Shown here: in pieces, positions 36,019 through 46,080 of the stretch
Layout: every line of letters begins with the position of its first letter
Numbering within the stretch: the first letter of the stretch is position 1
Assembly (NCBI RefSeq): GCF_031454155.1
Contig: NZ_JAVDQG010000003.1
Span: forward strand, 248,001 to 312,000
Length of the DNA stretch: 64,000 bases
Source: Desmospora profundinema
Lineage (GTDB): Bacteria > Bacillota > Bacilli > Thermoactinomycetales > DSM-45169
Direction: 5' to 3'
Position numbers and translations under genes: made by a program
Notes under the pieces: model-generated
What the model was told of the DNA's origin: nothing
Databases searched by the model: none
Seen by the model: only the letters and a program-made list of their open reading frames with translations

Positions 36019-36045
36019 CCCCCTTCGCGAACCGGGGGCCTTTTT
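36019..36045 (+). repeat. Hairpin in the kamA-like leader
   Basis: CCCCC (36019-36023) and GGGGG (36034-36038) enclose TTCGCGAACC, containing the palindrome TTCGCGAA, and TTTTT follows on the plus strand. On the minus strand it lies just upstream of the ribosome binding site of the radical SAM gene. It could stop antisense transcription or affect translation. Confidence 0.45.
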
Positions 36046-36119
36046 CCTTTGAATTCTTTCCTTCGAATGGAGATCGGAATGAAAGGGAACTTACAGCAAC
36101 CCTTTTTTCCACTTCAGGG

Positions 36120-36157
36120 GTAGATTTTTTATACAGCCGTATGTATAATGATACGAA
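36120..36157 (+). promoter_or_regulatory. argG promoter with two ARG boxes
   Basis: TATGTATAATGATACGAA (36140-36157) is identical to the second ARG box at argC and again includes the -10 TATAAT (36144-36149). A second, weaker box with a good right half (TTTTATACAG) lies at 36120-36137, exactly 20 bases upstream as at argC. The -35 is poor. Confidence 0.78.
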
Positions 36158-36187
36158 ACGATGAATTTTTATAAAGGAGCGGTCAAC

Positions 36188-37450
36188 ATGGGTAAGGGGA
36201 AAGTGGTGCTGGCTTATTCCGGTGGTTTGGACACCTCCGTGGCCATCCAGTGGCTGAAGGAAACCTACGGCTACGAGGTGGTGGCGGTGGCCCTGGATGT
36301 GGGCGAAGGAAAAGACCTCGACTTCGTCAAGCAGAAAGCGCTGGATGTGGGAGCGGTGAAGTCCCTGGTGGTGGATACCCGCGCCTGGTTTGCGGAACAC
36401 TTTCTGCTGCCGGCACTGAAAGCCAATGCGATGTATGAGGGGAAATATCCGCTGGTGTCGGCGTTATCCCGTCCCCTGATCTCCCAGGTGCTCGTCAAGG
36501 TGGCGGAGGAAGAAGGGGCGGTGGCAGTCGCCCACGGATGTACAGGTAAAGGAAATGATCAAGTCCGTTTTGAACTGGCGGTAAAAGCGCTCAACCCGGA
36601 CCTCTCGGTCGTGGCTCCGGTGAGAGAGTGGGCGATGTCCCGGGATGAGGAGATCGCGTATGCCCAGAACCATGGGATTCCGGTTCCGGTGGACTTGGAT
36701 AATCCATACAGCATTGACCAAAACCTGTGGGGGCGGAGCTGTGAGTGCGGGGTTTTGGAAGATCCTTGGGCACAGCCGCCGTCTGGGGCGTATGAATGGA
36801 CCCAGCCTGTCAATGAGACGCCGGATGAACCGCAGGATGTACAGATTACGTTTGAAAAAGGGGTTCCGGTGGCATTGGATGGGGAGCGGCTTCCTTTTCA
36901 CATCCTGTTGTCCCATCTGAACCAGGTGGCGGGCCTGCACGGCGTGGGCCGGATCGACCACGTGGAGAACCGGTTGGTGGGGATTAAATCACGGGAAGTG
37001 TATGAGTGCCCAGCGGCTGTCACCCTGATTGCGGCACACCGGGAGCTGGAGTATTTGACACACACCCGGGAGGTGACCCGGTTCAAGCCGCAAGTGGAGA
37101 AACAGTGGGCGGAGCTGGTCTATGACGGGCTGTGGTTTTCTCCTTTGAAACAGGCCTTGGATGCTTTTGTCGACCAGACACAGGAAACGGTAACCGGTAC
37201 GGTACGGGTTCGTCTTCATAAAGGGCAGGCGACGGTAACAGGACGCCAGTCGGCCCATTCCCTTTACAGTGAAGAGCTGGCTACTTACTCTCAGGATGAT
37301 ACGTTTGACCATCAAGCGGCTGTCGGTTTTATCCGGTTGTGGGGATTGCCGACGGAAGTAGAAGGCAAGGTCAATCCGAAAAAGGAGGATTCCGATTTCG
37401 ATGAAACTTTGGGGCGGGCGCTTCACCAAGCCAACCAACCAACTGGTTGA
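36188..37450 (+). CDS. argG: Argininosuccinate synthase
   Basis: 420 residues from ATG 36188, eight bases after AAAGGAG. The P-loop-like ATP site [11 protein letters not shown] lies at about 9-19, with ALDVGEG nearby, [14 protein letters not shown] near 118, and citrulline/aspartate residues further on. It joins citrulline and aspartate. First gene of argGH, under the ARG-box promoter. Its end overlaps argH by 50 bases. Confidence 0.97.
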   Translation: MGKGKVVLAYSGGLDTSVAIQWLKETYGYEVVAVALDVGEGKDLDFVKQKALDVGAVKSLVVDTRAWFAEHFLLPALKANAMYEGKYPLVSALSRPLISQVLVKVAEEEGAVAVAHGCTGKGNDQVRFELAVKALNPDLSVVAPVREWAMSRDEEIAYAQNHGIPVPVDLDNPYSIDQNLWGRSCECGVLEDPWAQPPSGAYEWTQPVNETPDEPQDVQITFEKGVPVALDGERLPFHILLSHLNQVAGLHGVGRIDHVENRLVGIKSREVYECPAAVTLIAAHRELEYLTHTREVTRFKPQVEKQWAELVYDGLWFSPLKQALDAFVDQTQETVTGTVRVRLHKGQATVTGRQSAHSLYSEELATYSQDDTFDHQAAVGFIRLWGLPTEVEGKVNPKKEDSDFDETLGRALHQANQPTG

Positions 37451-38798
37451 AGAATACACAGCCTCGATCGGCTTTGACCAACTCCTGGTGGAAGAAGATA
37501 TCCGAGGCAGCCTCGCCCATGTGAAAATGTTGGGGGCAAGCGGGATCCTTTCGCCGGACGAAATGGAAATCATATCCAATGGACTGACAACGATCCGGGA
37601 CCGGGTTCGGGCCGGGGAGGTGGAGTTTTCCGTCTCTCTGGAAGATATCCATATGAATATTGAACAGCTGTTGATCGAAGAGGTGGGCCCTGTGGGTGGA
37701 AAGCTGCACACGGGGAGGAGCCGTAATGATCAAGTGGCACTGGATATGCATCTGTATGTCCGTGCCCGTACCTTGGAAATGATCCAGGGTCTGTTAGCGG
37801 TTCAAAAAGCACTCGTGATGCAGGCCGAAGCCCATGTGGATACGTTGTTGCCCGGATATACACATCTACAGCGGGCTCAACCGGTTCGGCTGGCACACCA
37901 CCTGTTGGCTTATGCGGAGATGTTTGGGCGTGATGTGGAACGGTTTATGGACAGCTACAAGCGGGTAAACATGATGCCGCTCGGTGCGGGGGCGATCGCC
38001 GGCACTCCCTTTCCGATCGATCGGGAACAGGTGGCGGCGGAACTGGAATTTGACCGATTGTACGAAAACAGCATGGACGCGGTGAGCGATCGGGATTATC
38101 TGGTGGAGTTTTTGGCCAACGCTTCGCTGGTGATGGTTCACCTGTCACGGCTGTCGGAAGAACTGATCCTCTGGTCCAGTGAAGAGTTCGGCTATGTGGA
38201 GCTGGATGACGCCTTTTGTACCGGAAGCAGCATGATGCCGCAGAAAAAAAATCCCGATGTTCCAGAGCTGATTCGGGGTAAGACAGGGCGGGTGATGGGG
38301 CATTGGGTAGCGTTGCTGACGACGCTGAAGGCGCTGCCGCTCACCTACAACAAAGACATGCAGGAGGACAAGGAAGGGGTGTTTGATACGGTAGCCACCC
38401 TGTCCGGTGCCTTGGCGTTGACCGCGCCCATGTTAGAAGGGATGAACGTGAAAACGGATCGGATGCGGCAACACGCGGAAGAAGGGTTTGCCGCTGCCAC
38501 TGATGTGGCGGATTATTTGGCAGCCAAGGGCGTTCCCTTCCGCGAGGCTCATGCGGTCGTGGGCCGTCTCGTTCTTCATTGCATTCAGGAGGGAGAAACC
38601 CTTTCCGGCCTTTCACTGGATGCCTATCGGAAATTTCACCCGGCGTTTGAGGCGGATATCCATCAACGCATCCATGTGGAGGCAGTGGCTGACGCCCGGG
38701 ATGTACGGGGTGGGACCGCCCGGAATCGGGTTTTGTCAGCACTAAAACAAAAAAAGGAACAGTTGGATGAAACCTTGGCATGGTTGGACACCGTTTAA
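37401..38798 (+). CDS. argH: Argininosuccinate lyase
   Basis: 465 residues from ATG 37401, 12 bases after [16 protein letters not shown] at the start, [13 protein letters not shown] near 105, and the fumarase-family signature [12 protein letters not shown] near 275 are visible. It splits argininosuccinate into arginine and fumarate. The 50-base overlap with argG is long and suggests translational coupling. Confidence 0.97.
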   Translation: MKLWGGRFTKPTNQLVEEYTASIGFDQLLVEEDIRGSLAHVKMLGASGILSPDEMEIISNGLTTIRDRVRAGEVEFSVSLEDIHMNIEQLLIEEVGPVGGKLHTGRSRNDQVALDMHLYVRARTLEMIQGLLAVQKALVMQAEAHVDTLLPGYTHLQRAQPVRLAHHLLAYAEMFGRDVERFMDSYKRVNMMPLGAGAIAGTPFPIDREQVAAELEFDRLYENSMDAVSDRDYLVEFLANASLVMVHLSRLSEELILWSSEEFGYVELDDAFCTGSSMMPQKKNPDVPELIRGKTGRVMGHWVALLTTLKALPLTYNKDMQEDKEGVFDTVATLSGALALTAPMLEGMNVKTDRMRQHAEEGFAAATDVADYLAAKGVPFREAHAVVGRLVLHCIQEGETLSGLSLDAYRKFHPAFEADIHQRIHVEAVADARDVRGGTARNRVLSALKQKKEQLDETLAWLDTV

Positions 38799-38843
38799 TA
38801 ATTCGGGTCCGATGTCGATCGGTTGATTCACTGTTAACATCGG

Positions 38844-38876
38844 AACCCTGCCCGTCAAGAGGACTGGCAGGGTTTG
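38844..38876 (+). terminator. Probable terminator of argGH
   Basis: AACCCTGCC (38844-38852) and GGCAGGGTT (38866-38874) form a nine-base-pair stem with a weak T tract. Confidence 0.7.
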
Positions 38877-39057
38877 ATCTGTCTAATCTATGACATTTAC
38901 CCGCGCCTCCTCTGGGAAAATACCAGAAGCGTGATATAATAGATTGTGATTTACACTTATGTATACCTTATTTTTCCTTCCATCTGTTCCGGGTCGACAG
39001 TGTTTTGACAGTTATAATCATAAGGGTGGCTACCCAATTGCATATGAGGGTGATAGC

Positions 39058-39744
39058 GTGATTGAAATGCATGATGTGTACAAAGTTTACGGCAACGGGG
39101 TTAAAGCCCTGAACGGGATCAATGTCAAAATCGACCAGGGTGAATTTGTCTATGTAGTGGGGCCCAGCGGTGCCGGGAAAAGTACCTTTATCAAATTGAT
39201 GTATCGGGAAGAAAAGCCGACCCACGGTGTGATCTTGATCAATGGTGTCAACATCAAGCGGGTTCGGGATTGGAAAATTCCGTATCTTCGTCGCAACATT
39301 GGCGTTGTATTTCAGGATTATAAATTGCTGCCCAATATGACCGCTTATGAAAATGTCGCATTTGCGATGGAAGCGGTGGAAGCCCCCCGTCGCAAAATCC
39401 GGCGCCGGGTGCAGGAAATGCTGGAGTTGGTGGGGCTGTATGACCGCATGAACGCCCTGCCTTCCCAGTTGTCCGGGGGGGAGCAGCAGCGTGTTTCCAT
39501 CGCCCGGGCAATGGTGAACAACCCCAACTTCATCATTGCTGATGAGCCCACCGGGAACTTGGATCCGGAAAACTCCTGGGACATCATGTACTTGCTGGAG
39601 GAGATCAACACCCGCGGAACCACCGTGGTGATGGCGACTCACAACAAAGAGATTGTAAACACCATGCGCAAGCGCGTGATTGCAGTGGAACAAGGGATTA
39701 TTGTCCGCGACGAGCAGCAGGGGGAATACGGTTATGAAGATTGA
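39058..39744 (+). CDS. ftsE: Cell division ATP-binding protein FtsE
   Basis: 228 residues from GTG 39058, eight bases after GAGGGTGAT; this gives the family start IEMHDVYKVYGNGVKAL. Walker A GPSGAGKST, signature LSGGEQQRVSIARAM, Walker B FIIADEPTGNLD. With FtsX it uses ATP to switch on periplasmic or wall hydrolases at division. It overlaps ftsX by 11 bases and shares its order with Bacillus subtilis. Confidence 0.97.
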   Translation: MIEMHDVYKVYGNGVKALNGINVKIDQGEFVYVVGPSGAGKSTFIKLMYREEKPTHGVILINGVNIKRVRDWKIPYLRRNIGVVFQDYKLLPNMTAYENVAFAMEAVEAPRRKIRRRVQEMLELVGLYDRMNALPSQLSGGEQQRVSIARAMVNNPNFIIADEPTGNLDPENSWDIMYLLEEINTRGTTVVMATHNKEIVNTMRKRVIAVEQGIIVRDEQQGEYGYED

Positions 39745-40627
39745 CACGATGTTTCGACACATTCGTGAAGCGTTTAAAAGCATTATTCGCAACGGATGGA
39801 TGACATTTGCAGCTGTCAGCGCTAGCGGAGTGACCTTGCTTATTTTCGGATTTTTCCTCGTGTTCGCATTCAACATCAGTTTTATGGCGGGTGAACTGGA
39901 CAAGCAGGTGTCTGTTCGTGCTTCGCTCAGCGCAACAGCCTCCGCCGACAATATCGATCAGTTGAAAGAGCAGATCCAAAAAGATCCCATGGTCGCGGAT
40001 GTGGAGTTCGTCTCAAAAGAAGATGGACTCAAAATGATGAAAGAGCAATGGGGGGATGACAGCGAGTATTTGGACGGTTTGGAAAAAGACAACCCGTTGC
40101 CGGATACGCTGGTAATCAAAGCAGTCGATCCCCAGAAAACACCGGAGTTGAAGGAGAAAATAAAAAAATTCAATTTTGTAGATGATGCAGATGCTGGGGA
40201 AGGTGTTACCGACCGATTGCTCGATCTGTCCTCTTTGGTCCGCAATGTGGTGCTGTTGTTTGGTTTGGGCCTCGCCGTTTTGGCCGCCTTTTTGATCTCC
40301 AATACGATTAAACTCACTATTTTTGCACGCCGTCGGGAAATTGAAGTTATGCGCTTGGTAGGTGCCAGCAACTGGTTTATTCGATGGCCCTTCTTCTTTG
40401 AAGGCGGATTAATTGGAATCCTAGGCTCTATCATTCCAGTGGCGGTTGTGTTGGCTGTTTACAGCGGGATCATCCGGGTTTTGGATGCAGATAGCGCCTA
40501 TGGTTTCTTCAAATTACTCCCGATGTCGTCCATTTCCATGTGGGTCGCAGGCGTGACCATCCTGCTCGGTGTGATTATCGGGGTATGGGGAAGTATGATT
40601 TCCATCCGCCGGTTCTTAAAGGTTTAA
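39734..40627 (+). CDS. ftsX: Cell division protein FtsX
   Basis: 297 residues. An N-terminal membrane segment (about 22-46) is followed by a large outer loop (about 48-170) that contacts the hydrolase partner, then three membrane segments near 175-195, 225-250 and 265-290. The sequence ARRREIEVMRLVGASNWFIRWPFF is the conserved FtsX core. Translation probably depends on ftsE. Confidence 0.95.
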   Translation: MKIDTMFRHIREAFKSIIRNGWMTFAAVSASGVTLLIFGFFLVFAFNISFMAGELDKQVSVRASLSATASADNIDQLKEQIQKDPMVADVEFVSKEDGLKMMKEQWGDDSEYLDGLEKDNPLPDTLVIKAVDPQKTPELKEKIKKFNFVDDADAGEGVTDRLLDLSSLVRNVVLLFGLGLAVLAAFLISNTIKLTIFARRREIEVMRLVGASNWFIRWPFFFEGGLIGILGSIIPVAVVLAVYSGIIRVLDADSAYGFFKLLPMSSISMWVAGVTILLGVIIGVWGSMISIRRFLKV

Positions 40628-40663
40628 ATTCCCAATGGTACAACTCTGACAGGAGGAGATGGC

Positions 40664-41794
40664 GTGAAACGAAAGTGGCTTGCGGGGCTTACGGCGCTGA
40701 CGTTGACGGTGACCCTCCTGGCGCCCGGTCCGGTGTCGGCTGACGAGATCGACGAGAAAAAAGATGCCATCAAAGAGCGGGACAAGGAGATTCAACGGAT
40801 TGAAAAAGAGAGAAACGAGACGGAGAAGGATCTTCAATCCACATTTGCGGAACTGAATGACCGGAAAAAGGAACTTAACCAACTGAACCATGAGGTTTAC
40901 CAAACCGAACAAGCGCTCAAAAAGAGCGAGAAAAAGTTGGAGGAGAAAGAAAAACAGCTGGAAGAGCAGCAGAGGCTGTTTAAAGAACGGGTTCGGTCGA
41001 TCTATCAACAGGGAGAGATGTTCTATTTTCAGACGTTGGTGGATGCCGGTTCCATCGATGAATTCCTTTCCCGCCTCGAATTCGTCAGACAGGTGGCCAA
41101 GCGGGATCAAACGCTGATTGCAGGATATGAACGAGACCGCAAGGAGTTGGCGGAAGAAAGAGAAAATATGGAAGAGCTTTTGGCCAAGCGAAAAGAGAAG
41201 AGTGAGCAGGCGCAAAAGCTGCATGACGATTTGACAGCGGAGTACAAAAAATACGAAAAAGACCTCTCCAAGCTCTCCAAAGAACAGGAAAACCTGGAAG
41301 AGGTAAACGAGGAAGAGAGAAAGAAAGTCCGGGACCTCGTTCGAAAACGGCAACAGGAGCGGCAACGGACCGACCCCTCTTCCGGCAAATACGAGGGTGG
41401 TAAGTTCCTATGGCCGGTAAAAGGAGCACCGTTGACTTCGCCCTACGGTATGCGTTACCATCCCGTACGCAAGGAGAACCGCATGCATACCGGCATTGAT
41501 CTGGGGGCTCCTCTGGGAACACCCATCCTTGCTGCGGCTTCCGGCAAAGTGATCGATTCCCGACCGGCATCCGGCTATGGATACATCATTATCATCGATC
41601 ATGGTGGAGGACTGTCTACCCTGTACGCTCATATGTATGCCCAAGGGGCAAAAGTGAGCGCGGGGCAGGAAGTGTCCAAAGGGCAAGTGATCGCCGAGGT
41701 GGGGAACAATGGCTGGTCGACCGGACCGCATTTGCACTTTGAGGTACTGAAAAATGGAAACCATACCGATCCGATGCCGTATTTCAAACAGTAG
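40664..41794 (+). CDS. Coiled-coil M23 peptidase, first of two
   Basis: 376 residues from GTG 40664, behind AGGAGGAG. Signal peptide about 1-26 (ending in VSADE), a long coiled coil (about 27-240) rich in Lys and Glu, then an M23/LytM domain. Zinc ligands are H275 and D279 in HTGID, and H358 in HLHFE, so the enzyme should be active, unlike Escherichia coli EnvC. It directly follows ftsX and is the probable FtsEX partner, cutting peptidoglycan cross-bridges at septation. Bacillus subtilis uses CwlO instead, with an NlpC/P60 domain. Confidence 0.92.
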   Translation: MKRKWLAGLTALTLTVTLLAPGPVSADEIDEKKDAIKERDKEIQRIEKERNETEKDLQSTFAELNDRKKELNQLNHEVYQTEQALKKSEKKLEEKEKQLEEQQRLFKERVRSIYQQGEMFYFQTLVDAGSIDEFLSRLEFVRQVAKRDQTLIAGYERDRKELAEERENMEELLAKRKEKSEQAQKLHDDLTAEYKKYEKDLSKLSKEQENLEEVNEEERKKVRDLVRKRQQERQRTDPSSGKYEGGKFLWPVKGAPLTSPYGMRYHPVRKENRMHTGIDLGAPLGTPILAAASGKVIDSRPASGYGYIIIIDHGGGLSTLYAHMYAQGAKVSAGQEVSKGQVIAEVGNNGWSTGPHLHFEVLKNGNHTDPMPYFKQ

Positions 41795-41831
41795 TGGATT
41801 TGGTTGTTGTCGTGGATGAGGAGTGGAGCGG

Positions 41832-42902
41832 ATGAAGTGGCGAATGCTTGTCGGAACCATGGTTCTCTGTCTGAGCATGGGTCTCTTCCCTTTTGGGAAG
41901 GCTCAGGCAGAGAATGATGCGGAAAAAGCCAGGGATGAGTTAGAGGAGATTCGTGGGGAAAAGGACGATTTGAAAGGCGAATTGAAGGAGATTGCCGAGA
42001 AGCTGGATCAATACGAGCAAAAAATGGACGAGCTGGCGAACGAAATTGACGAAGCCAATCAGGAGATTGAAAAAACGGAGGATCGCCTGATTGTGATCCA
42101 GGAAAAATTGGACGAAAAAGATGCCAGTTTCCGTGATCGCGTCCGGAGTTTGTATCAGCAGGGGGAGATGGGTCATATGACCTCTCTCTTTGAATCTCGC
42201 TCATTGGGAGAATTCCTGGCCCGTTTCGAGACGTTGCGCCTGTTGGTCAAGCAAGATCGACACCTGGTGGACGAAGTGGCCAATCAGAAAAAAGCGGAAT
42301 TGAAACATAAACGGGCATTGGCCCAGTTGGAACGGGAGAAAAAGAAAAAAGTGGAAGAGGCGGAAGAAGCCTTTGAAGAGATGATGGCGCTTCGCCAAAA
42401 AAACCGGACCCAACTGGCCCAGATCGAAGAGAAAGAGCAGATTAAGGAATCCGAAGTGCGACAGATCAACTTGTTGGCCGCCAAAAACGGGGATTTCAAA
42501 TACGAGGGTGGTCCTCTCAGTTGGCCGGGGGACAATCGCGAGATCACGTCTTCTTTCGGGTATCGGACACATCCGGTAACCAAGGTGTATAAACTCCATA
42601 CCGGCATGGATATTCGCGCCAAGATGGGTGATCCCATCTATGCTGCCGCCGATGGTGTGGTAATGGAGAGTAAACCGGCTGCGGGATACGGTTGGATTAT
42701 CCTTTTGGATCATGGTAGCGGTTTGACGACCCTTTATGCCCATATGTACCCCAACCAGGTGATGGTAAACAAGGGGGACTGGGTGGAACGAGGAGAGACG
42801 ATCGCCCGTGTGGGCAGCTACGGTTTTTCCACTGGGCCCCACAATCACTTTGAAGTCCGTGAAAATGGTGAGCTGAAAAATCCGATTAACTACCTGAAAT
42901 GA
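41832..42902 (+). CDS. Coiled-coil M23 peptidase, second of two
   Basis: 356 residues from ATG 41832, behind GAGGAG; GTG 41823 would add three residues. Same plan as the gene before it: signal peptide ending AQAEN, coiled coil about 25-220, and an M23 domain with HTGMD and HNHFE keeping the zinc ligands. The HxH pair has Asn between (HNH) instead of Leu. The two proteins share the coiled-coil start of the type RVRSLYQQGEM. It seems to be a tandem duplicate, 37 bases apart. Confidence 0.92.
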   Translation: MKWRMLVGTMVLCLSMGLFPFGKAQAENDAEKARDELEEIRGEKDDLKGELKEIAEKLDQYEQKMDELANEIDEANQEIEKTEDRLIVIQEKLDEKDASFRDRVRSLYQQGEMGHMTSLFESRSLGEFLARFETLRLLVKQDRHLVDEVANQKKAELKHKRALAQLEREKKKKVEEAEEAFEEMMALRQKNRTQLAQIEEKEQIKESEVRQINLLAAKNGDFKYEGGPLSWPGDNREITSSFGYRTHPVTKVYKLHTGMDIRAKMGDPIYAAADGVVMESKPAAGYGWIILLDHGSGLTTLYAHMYPNQVMVNKGDWVERGETIARVGSYGFSTGPHNHFEVRENGELKNPINYLK

Positions 42903-42913
42903 TGGATGCCCAT

Positions 42914-42948
42914 CCCGGGTGGCCTTTCACAGGCATCCCGGGTTTCTT
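42914..42948 (+). terminator. Terminator of the ftsEX-M23 operon
   Basis: CCCGGGTG (42914-42921) pairs with CATCCCGGG (42934-42942) with one bulge, followed by TTTCTTT. Confidence 0.82.
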
Positions 42949-43034
42949 TGTCCAAAGCGGATGGAGCTAGTGTCCGTTCTACCCCTATCGATCGTGTTTA
43001 CGTGGAGGCCAAGAAAAACAGGTCGAAGTTACCT

Positions 43035-43053
43035 GAAGGGGTGGTACCCCTTC
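43035..43053. repeat. Inverted repeat upstream of ctpB
   Basis: Eight-base perfect arms (GAAGGGGT and ACCCCTTC) around GGT. It may be an operator or RNA hairpin. Confidence 0.6.
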
Positions 43054-43231
43054 TTGTACGGAACGGGGAAATTTGCTAGAGTGTAGCTGATAATAACTTT
43101 CGAATGCCTGTCATATACTTGGATAAATCCCGAGGGTTTTCCATTGTCACAGGGGGCGTCAACCGGTCCAGCACATCGGGGTCTCCCTTTTTTGGTGGAC
43201 CGCTCGAGAGAGGGCAAAGGGTGGTGTTTGG

Positions 43232-44671
43232 ATGTATATGCGTGGACGTACCGTGGCCCTGTTACTGGTGTGTGCCGTCCTCTTCAGCAGTCTGGCGACG
43301 GCGACGGTGTTGGGTGGCGGTGGTTTGCTTTCGCAAGTGACAGGCTCTCCAGCCGGTCAAGACACCCAAGGGTTGGATCGGCATATCGACAAGCTGAGAG
43401 AAGCCTATGGATTGATTCAATCCCAATACATCGGCGAAGTAAAGGAGCAGCAACTGATCGACGGAGCCATCCGCGGGATGGTGGATTCGTTGGACGATCC
43501 TTATTCCGCTTATATGGATAAAAACATGGCGAAGCAGTTCCATTCATCCCTGGAATCCTCCTTTCAGGGGATAGGGGCTGAAGTAACCATGAAGAACGGT
43601 CGGGTAACCATTGTTTCTCCGTTTAAGGATTCACCAGCCGAAAAAGCGGGTCTGAGACCGGAAGATCAGATCCACAAGGTGAATGGCGAAAGCTTGGAAG
43701 GTCTGGATCTGAACGAAGCCGTGGAAAAAATCAAGGGTCCCAAAGGATCCAAGGCCAAGTTGGAAGTAGTGCGACCGGGTCAGAGCGAAATCCTGAAGAT
43801 TACGGTGGTCCGAGATGAAATCCCCATCGAGACAGTCCGGTCGGATTGGATGGACGGGGGGATCGGTCGCATCGACATCTCTCAGTTTTCCGAAGATACC
43901 TCCAAGGAATTCACCAAGCAACTGAAGGAATTGGAGGAGAAGGGGATGAAAGGGCTGGTGATCGATGTCCGGGGCAATCCAGGCGGTCTTCTGCCGGCAG
44001 TTCTGGAGATCGGGGAACAATTGGTGCCGGACGAAAAAGTGATCATGATGACGGAAGATAAATCCGGAAACCGGGTGAAGTATCAGTCTAAATTAAAGGG
44101 AAAGAAAGAATATCCCATTGTGGTTTTGACAGACAAGGGTTCCGCCAGCGCTTCTGAAATTCTGGCGGGTGCCTTGCAGGAAGCCGGTGGGTATAAAGTG
44201 GTGGGTCAAACCACTTTCGGCAAGGGAACCGTCCAGACAGCCAAGGATTTTGATGACGGCAGCAACATCAAACTGACCATGGCCAAGTGGCTCACTCCCG
44301 ACGGCAATTGGATCAACAAAGAAGGGGTTCAGCCTGATGTGGAAGTGGAAATGCCGGAATACTATCAAGCGACGCCTCCCCAGCCGGATAAGCCATTGAA
44401 GCGGGACATGTCCGATTCGCAAGTGCGCAACCTGCAACTGGTGTTAGAGAGCCTGGGCTTTCGCCCCGACCGTACGGATGGTTACTTCAGCGAACAGACG
44501 GAAACGGCGGTGAAGGCATTCCAGAAGACGGAAAACCTCGATGTCACCGGGGAAGTGGATGAAAAAACGGCGCTGCAATTGCAGGAAGCGTTTATTGAAA
44601 TGATGAGAGAGCCGGATAACGACCTGCAATTGCGGGTCGGGATCGAAACACTGAAAAAAGAGATAAAGTAA
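43232..44671 (+). CDS. ctpB: S41 C-terminal processing peptidase, CtpB type
   Basis: 479 residues. Signal/anchor segment about 5-30, PDZ domain about 110-195, S41 protease domain, and a C-terminal peptidoglycan-binding domain (about 395-455, with QLVLESLGFRPDRTDGYFS). Catalytic Ser306 in GSASASEI, Lys331 in TFGKGTVQ and Gln335 match the CtpB triad spacing of B. subtilis (Ser309, Lys334, Gln338). It trims outer proteins; in Bacillus subtilis it acts in sporulation signalling. It follows ftsEX, as there. Confidence 0.94.
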   Translation: MYMRGRTVALLLVCAVLFSSLATATVLGGGGLLSQVTGSPAGQDTQGLDRHIDKLREAYGLIQSQYIGEVKEQQLIDGAIRGMVDSLDDPYSAYMDKNMAKQFHSSLESSFQGIGAEVTMKNGRVTIVSPFKDSPAEKAGLRPEDQIHKVNGESLEGLDLNEAVEKIKGPKGSKAKLEVVRPGQSEILKITVVRDEIPIETVRSDWMDGGIGRIDISQFSEDTSKEFTKQLKELEEKGMKGLVIDVRGNPGGLLPAVLEIGEQLVPDEKVIMMTEDKSGNRVKYQSKLKGKKEYPIVVLTDKGSASASEILAGALQEAGGYKVVGQTTFGKGTVQTAKDFDDGSNIKLTMAKWLTPDGNWINKEGVQPDVEVEMPEYYQATPPQPDKPLKRDMSDSQVRNLQLVLESLGFRPDRTDGYFSEQTETAVKAFQKTENLDVTGEVDEKTALQLQEAFIEMMREPDNDLQLRVGIETLKKEIK

Positions 44672-44679
44672 CATGACGG

Positions 44680-44705
44680 GCCCGGGTCCTTCGGGCTCTT
44701 TTTTC
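44680..44705 (+). terminator. Terminator of ctpB
   Basis: GCCCG (44680-44684) pairs with CGGGC (44692-44696), then TCTTTTTT. Confidence 0.8.
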
Positions 44706-44805
44706 GTTTCTTACTTCCGGGAGGAAAGCGCCTTTATGATGTGGAACTTCTTGGAGAGTATATTCGGCAGATTTCGAGAGGGTTTATAGAGAAGGGGGGA
44801 TATCG

Positions 44806-45990
44806 ATGGAAATAACACCTGCCTTCTGGGGGGAATGGATGGACACCTGGACGCAGATGTTGGTTCACCCCTTGTGGTTGGCGGCCATCTTGTTGGCCGC
44901 TTGGCAATTTGCTTGGAAAAGCTTGCAAGAGGAGCAGCGATACGGAGGAAAACTAAACCCGCCTACCCCGCTTTTTTTGCAGAGTCTGGCATGGGGAATT
45001 GCGGCGGGATGGTTGTTAACTCCTTTGTTGTTGACGTTGCCGTTGTCGATCCAATGGAACGAATTATTTTGGGTGTGGGGAGTCGCCTTGTTTTTATGTT
45101 GCATTCGGCTGCGGTTCGCCTGTTTTGCTTACAGTGCCGGTTTGTTATCATTGGTCAGCCTCACCTGGCAATCGATGGGTGAACCGGTTCCTGCCGGGGC
45201 GGGCGGCGTCGTGTGGAACGCGTTGTATCATTTCTCCGTTTCCGATTGGATGGCGGTAGTGGTCGCGCTTCATTTGGCGGAATGGTGGTTGGTGCGGGTG
45301 GATGGCCAACAGGGCGGTACGCCGGTTACAGCGAAGGATCCCCACAACGAGATTTTGGGTGGTTACCGTCTCCAGAAAGTATGGCCGCTACCTTTGTTTA
45401 TTCCTTCCCCTGTCGGTGTGATCCCCTTGCCTGTTCTGACAGGGTTTGCCCGTATCAATCTATCGCGACCGCCAGAGCAGCAAAAACGCCGATCCTCGTC
45501 CCTGATCCTGTTATTTGCTTTGATTCTGCTGTCTTTGGTGGTTACCGCTCGGTGGTGGGAGCCGCTTTTGTGGTTGACCGCCGCTTTCTCCGTCATCGGT
45601 CATGAAGCTCTCTACTTGCTGGGACGACATCGGGAGAAAAAGCGGTTTCCCCTTTACGGGGCGGTTCCCGATGGGGTCAAGATCTGGGTGGTGCTGCCCG
45701 GTACCCCGGCGGATTCCATGGGATTAAAACCTGGTGACGTTTTGCTCCGGGTTAATGGCCAACCAACTCGCAGCGGTCCGGAACTGAAGGCGGCCATTCG
45801 CCGATCTGCCGCTTTCGCAAAATTGGAATTGAAGGATGAACAAGGAGAGGCCAAATTGGCCCAATGCCCGGTATATGAGGGAGATCCACCGCTCTTGGGA
45901 ATCGTTCCTGCGCCGGAATCCGACTTTGCGGCACAAAAGGCGGCGAAAAAGGAAAATCCTGCGATGCCGTCGGTAGATCCGACCTTGTGA
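44806..45990 (+). CDS. minJ: MinJ-like PDZ membrane protein
   Basis: 394 residues from ATG 44806, behind GGGGGGA. About seven membrane segments lie in the first 260 residues, rich in Trp and Leu, with a C-terminal PDZ domain at about 280-345 (LPGTPADSMGLKPGDVLLRVNG). Same layout and position as Bacillus subtilis MinJ, which links DivIVA and MinD to block division at the wrong place. Sequence conservation is low in this family, so the call rests on topology and gene order. Confidence 0.8.
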   Translation: MEITPAFWGEWMDTWTQMLVHPLWLAAILLAAWQFAWKSLQEEQRYGGKLNPPTPLFLQSLAWGIAAGWLLTPLLLTLPLSIQWNELFWVWGVALFLCCIRLRFACFAYSAGLLSLVSLTWQSMGEPVPAGAGGVVWNALYHFSVSDWMAVVVALHLAEWWLVRVDGQQGGTPVTAKDPHNEILGGYRLQKVWPLPLFIPSPVGVIPLPVLTGFARINLSRPPEQQKRRSSSLILLFALILLSLVVTARWWEPLLWLTAAFSVIGHEALYLLGRHREKKRFPLYGAVPDGVKIWVVLPGTPADSMGLKPGDVLLRVNGQPTRSGPELKAAIRRSAAFAKLELKDEQGEAKLAQCPVYEGDPPLLGIVPAPESDFAAQKAAKKENPAMPSVDPTL

Positions 45991-46080
45991 CAGGAGAATC
46001 ATTTTGTTAAAAAAAGGAATCTCTCGGAAAGTGGTACGGAGAGGAAGATCGGTGGTCAGACTCGACTGTTTAATCAATAG

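Larger units (their letters stand above)
42903..43231 (+). other. Intergenic region before ctpB
   Basis: 329 bases. It holds the terminator at 42914-42948 and a hairpin GAAGGGGT-GGT-ACCCCTTC at 43035-43053 without a T-run. The rest, to the ctpB start, has no certain promoter. Confidence 0.5.
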
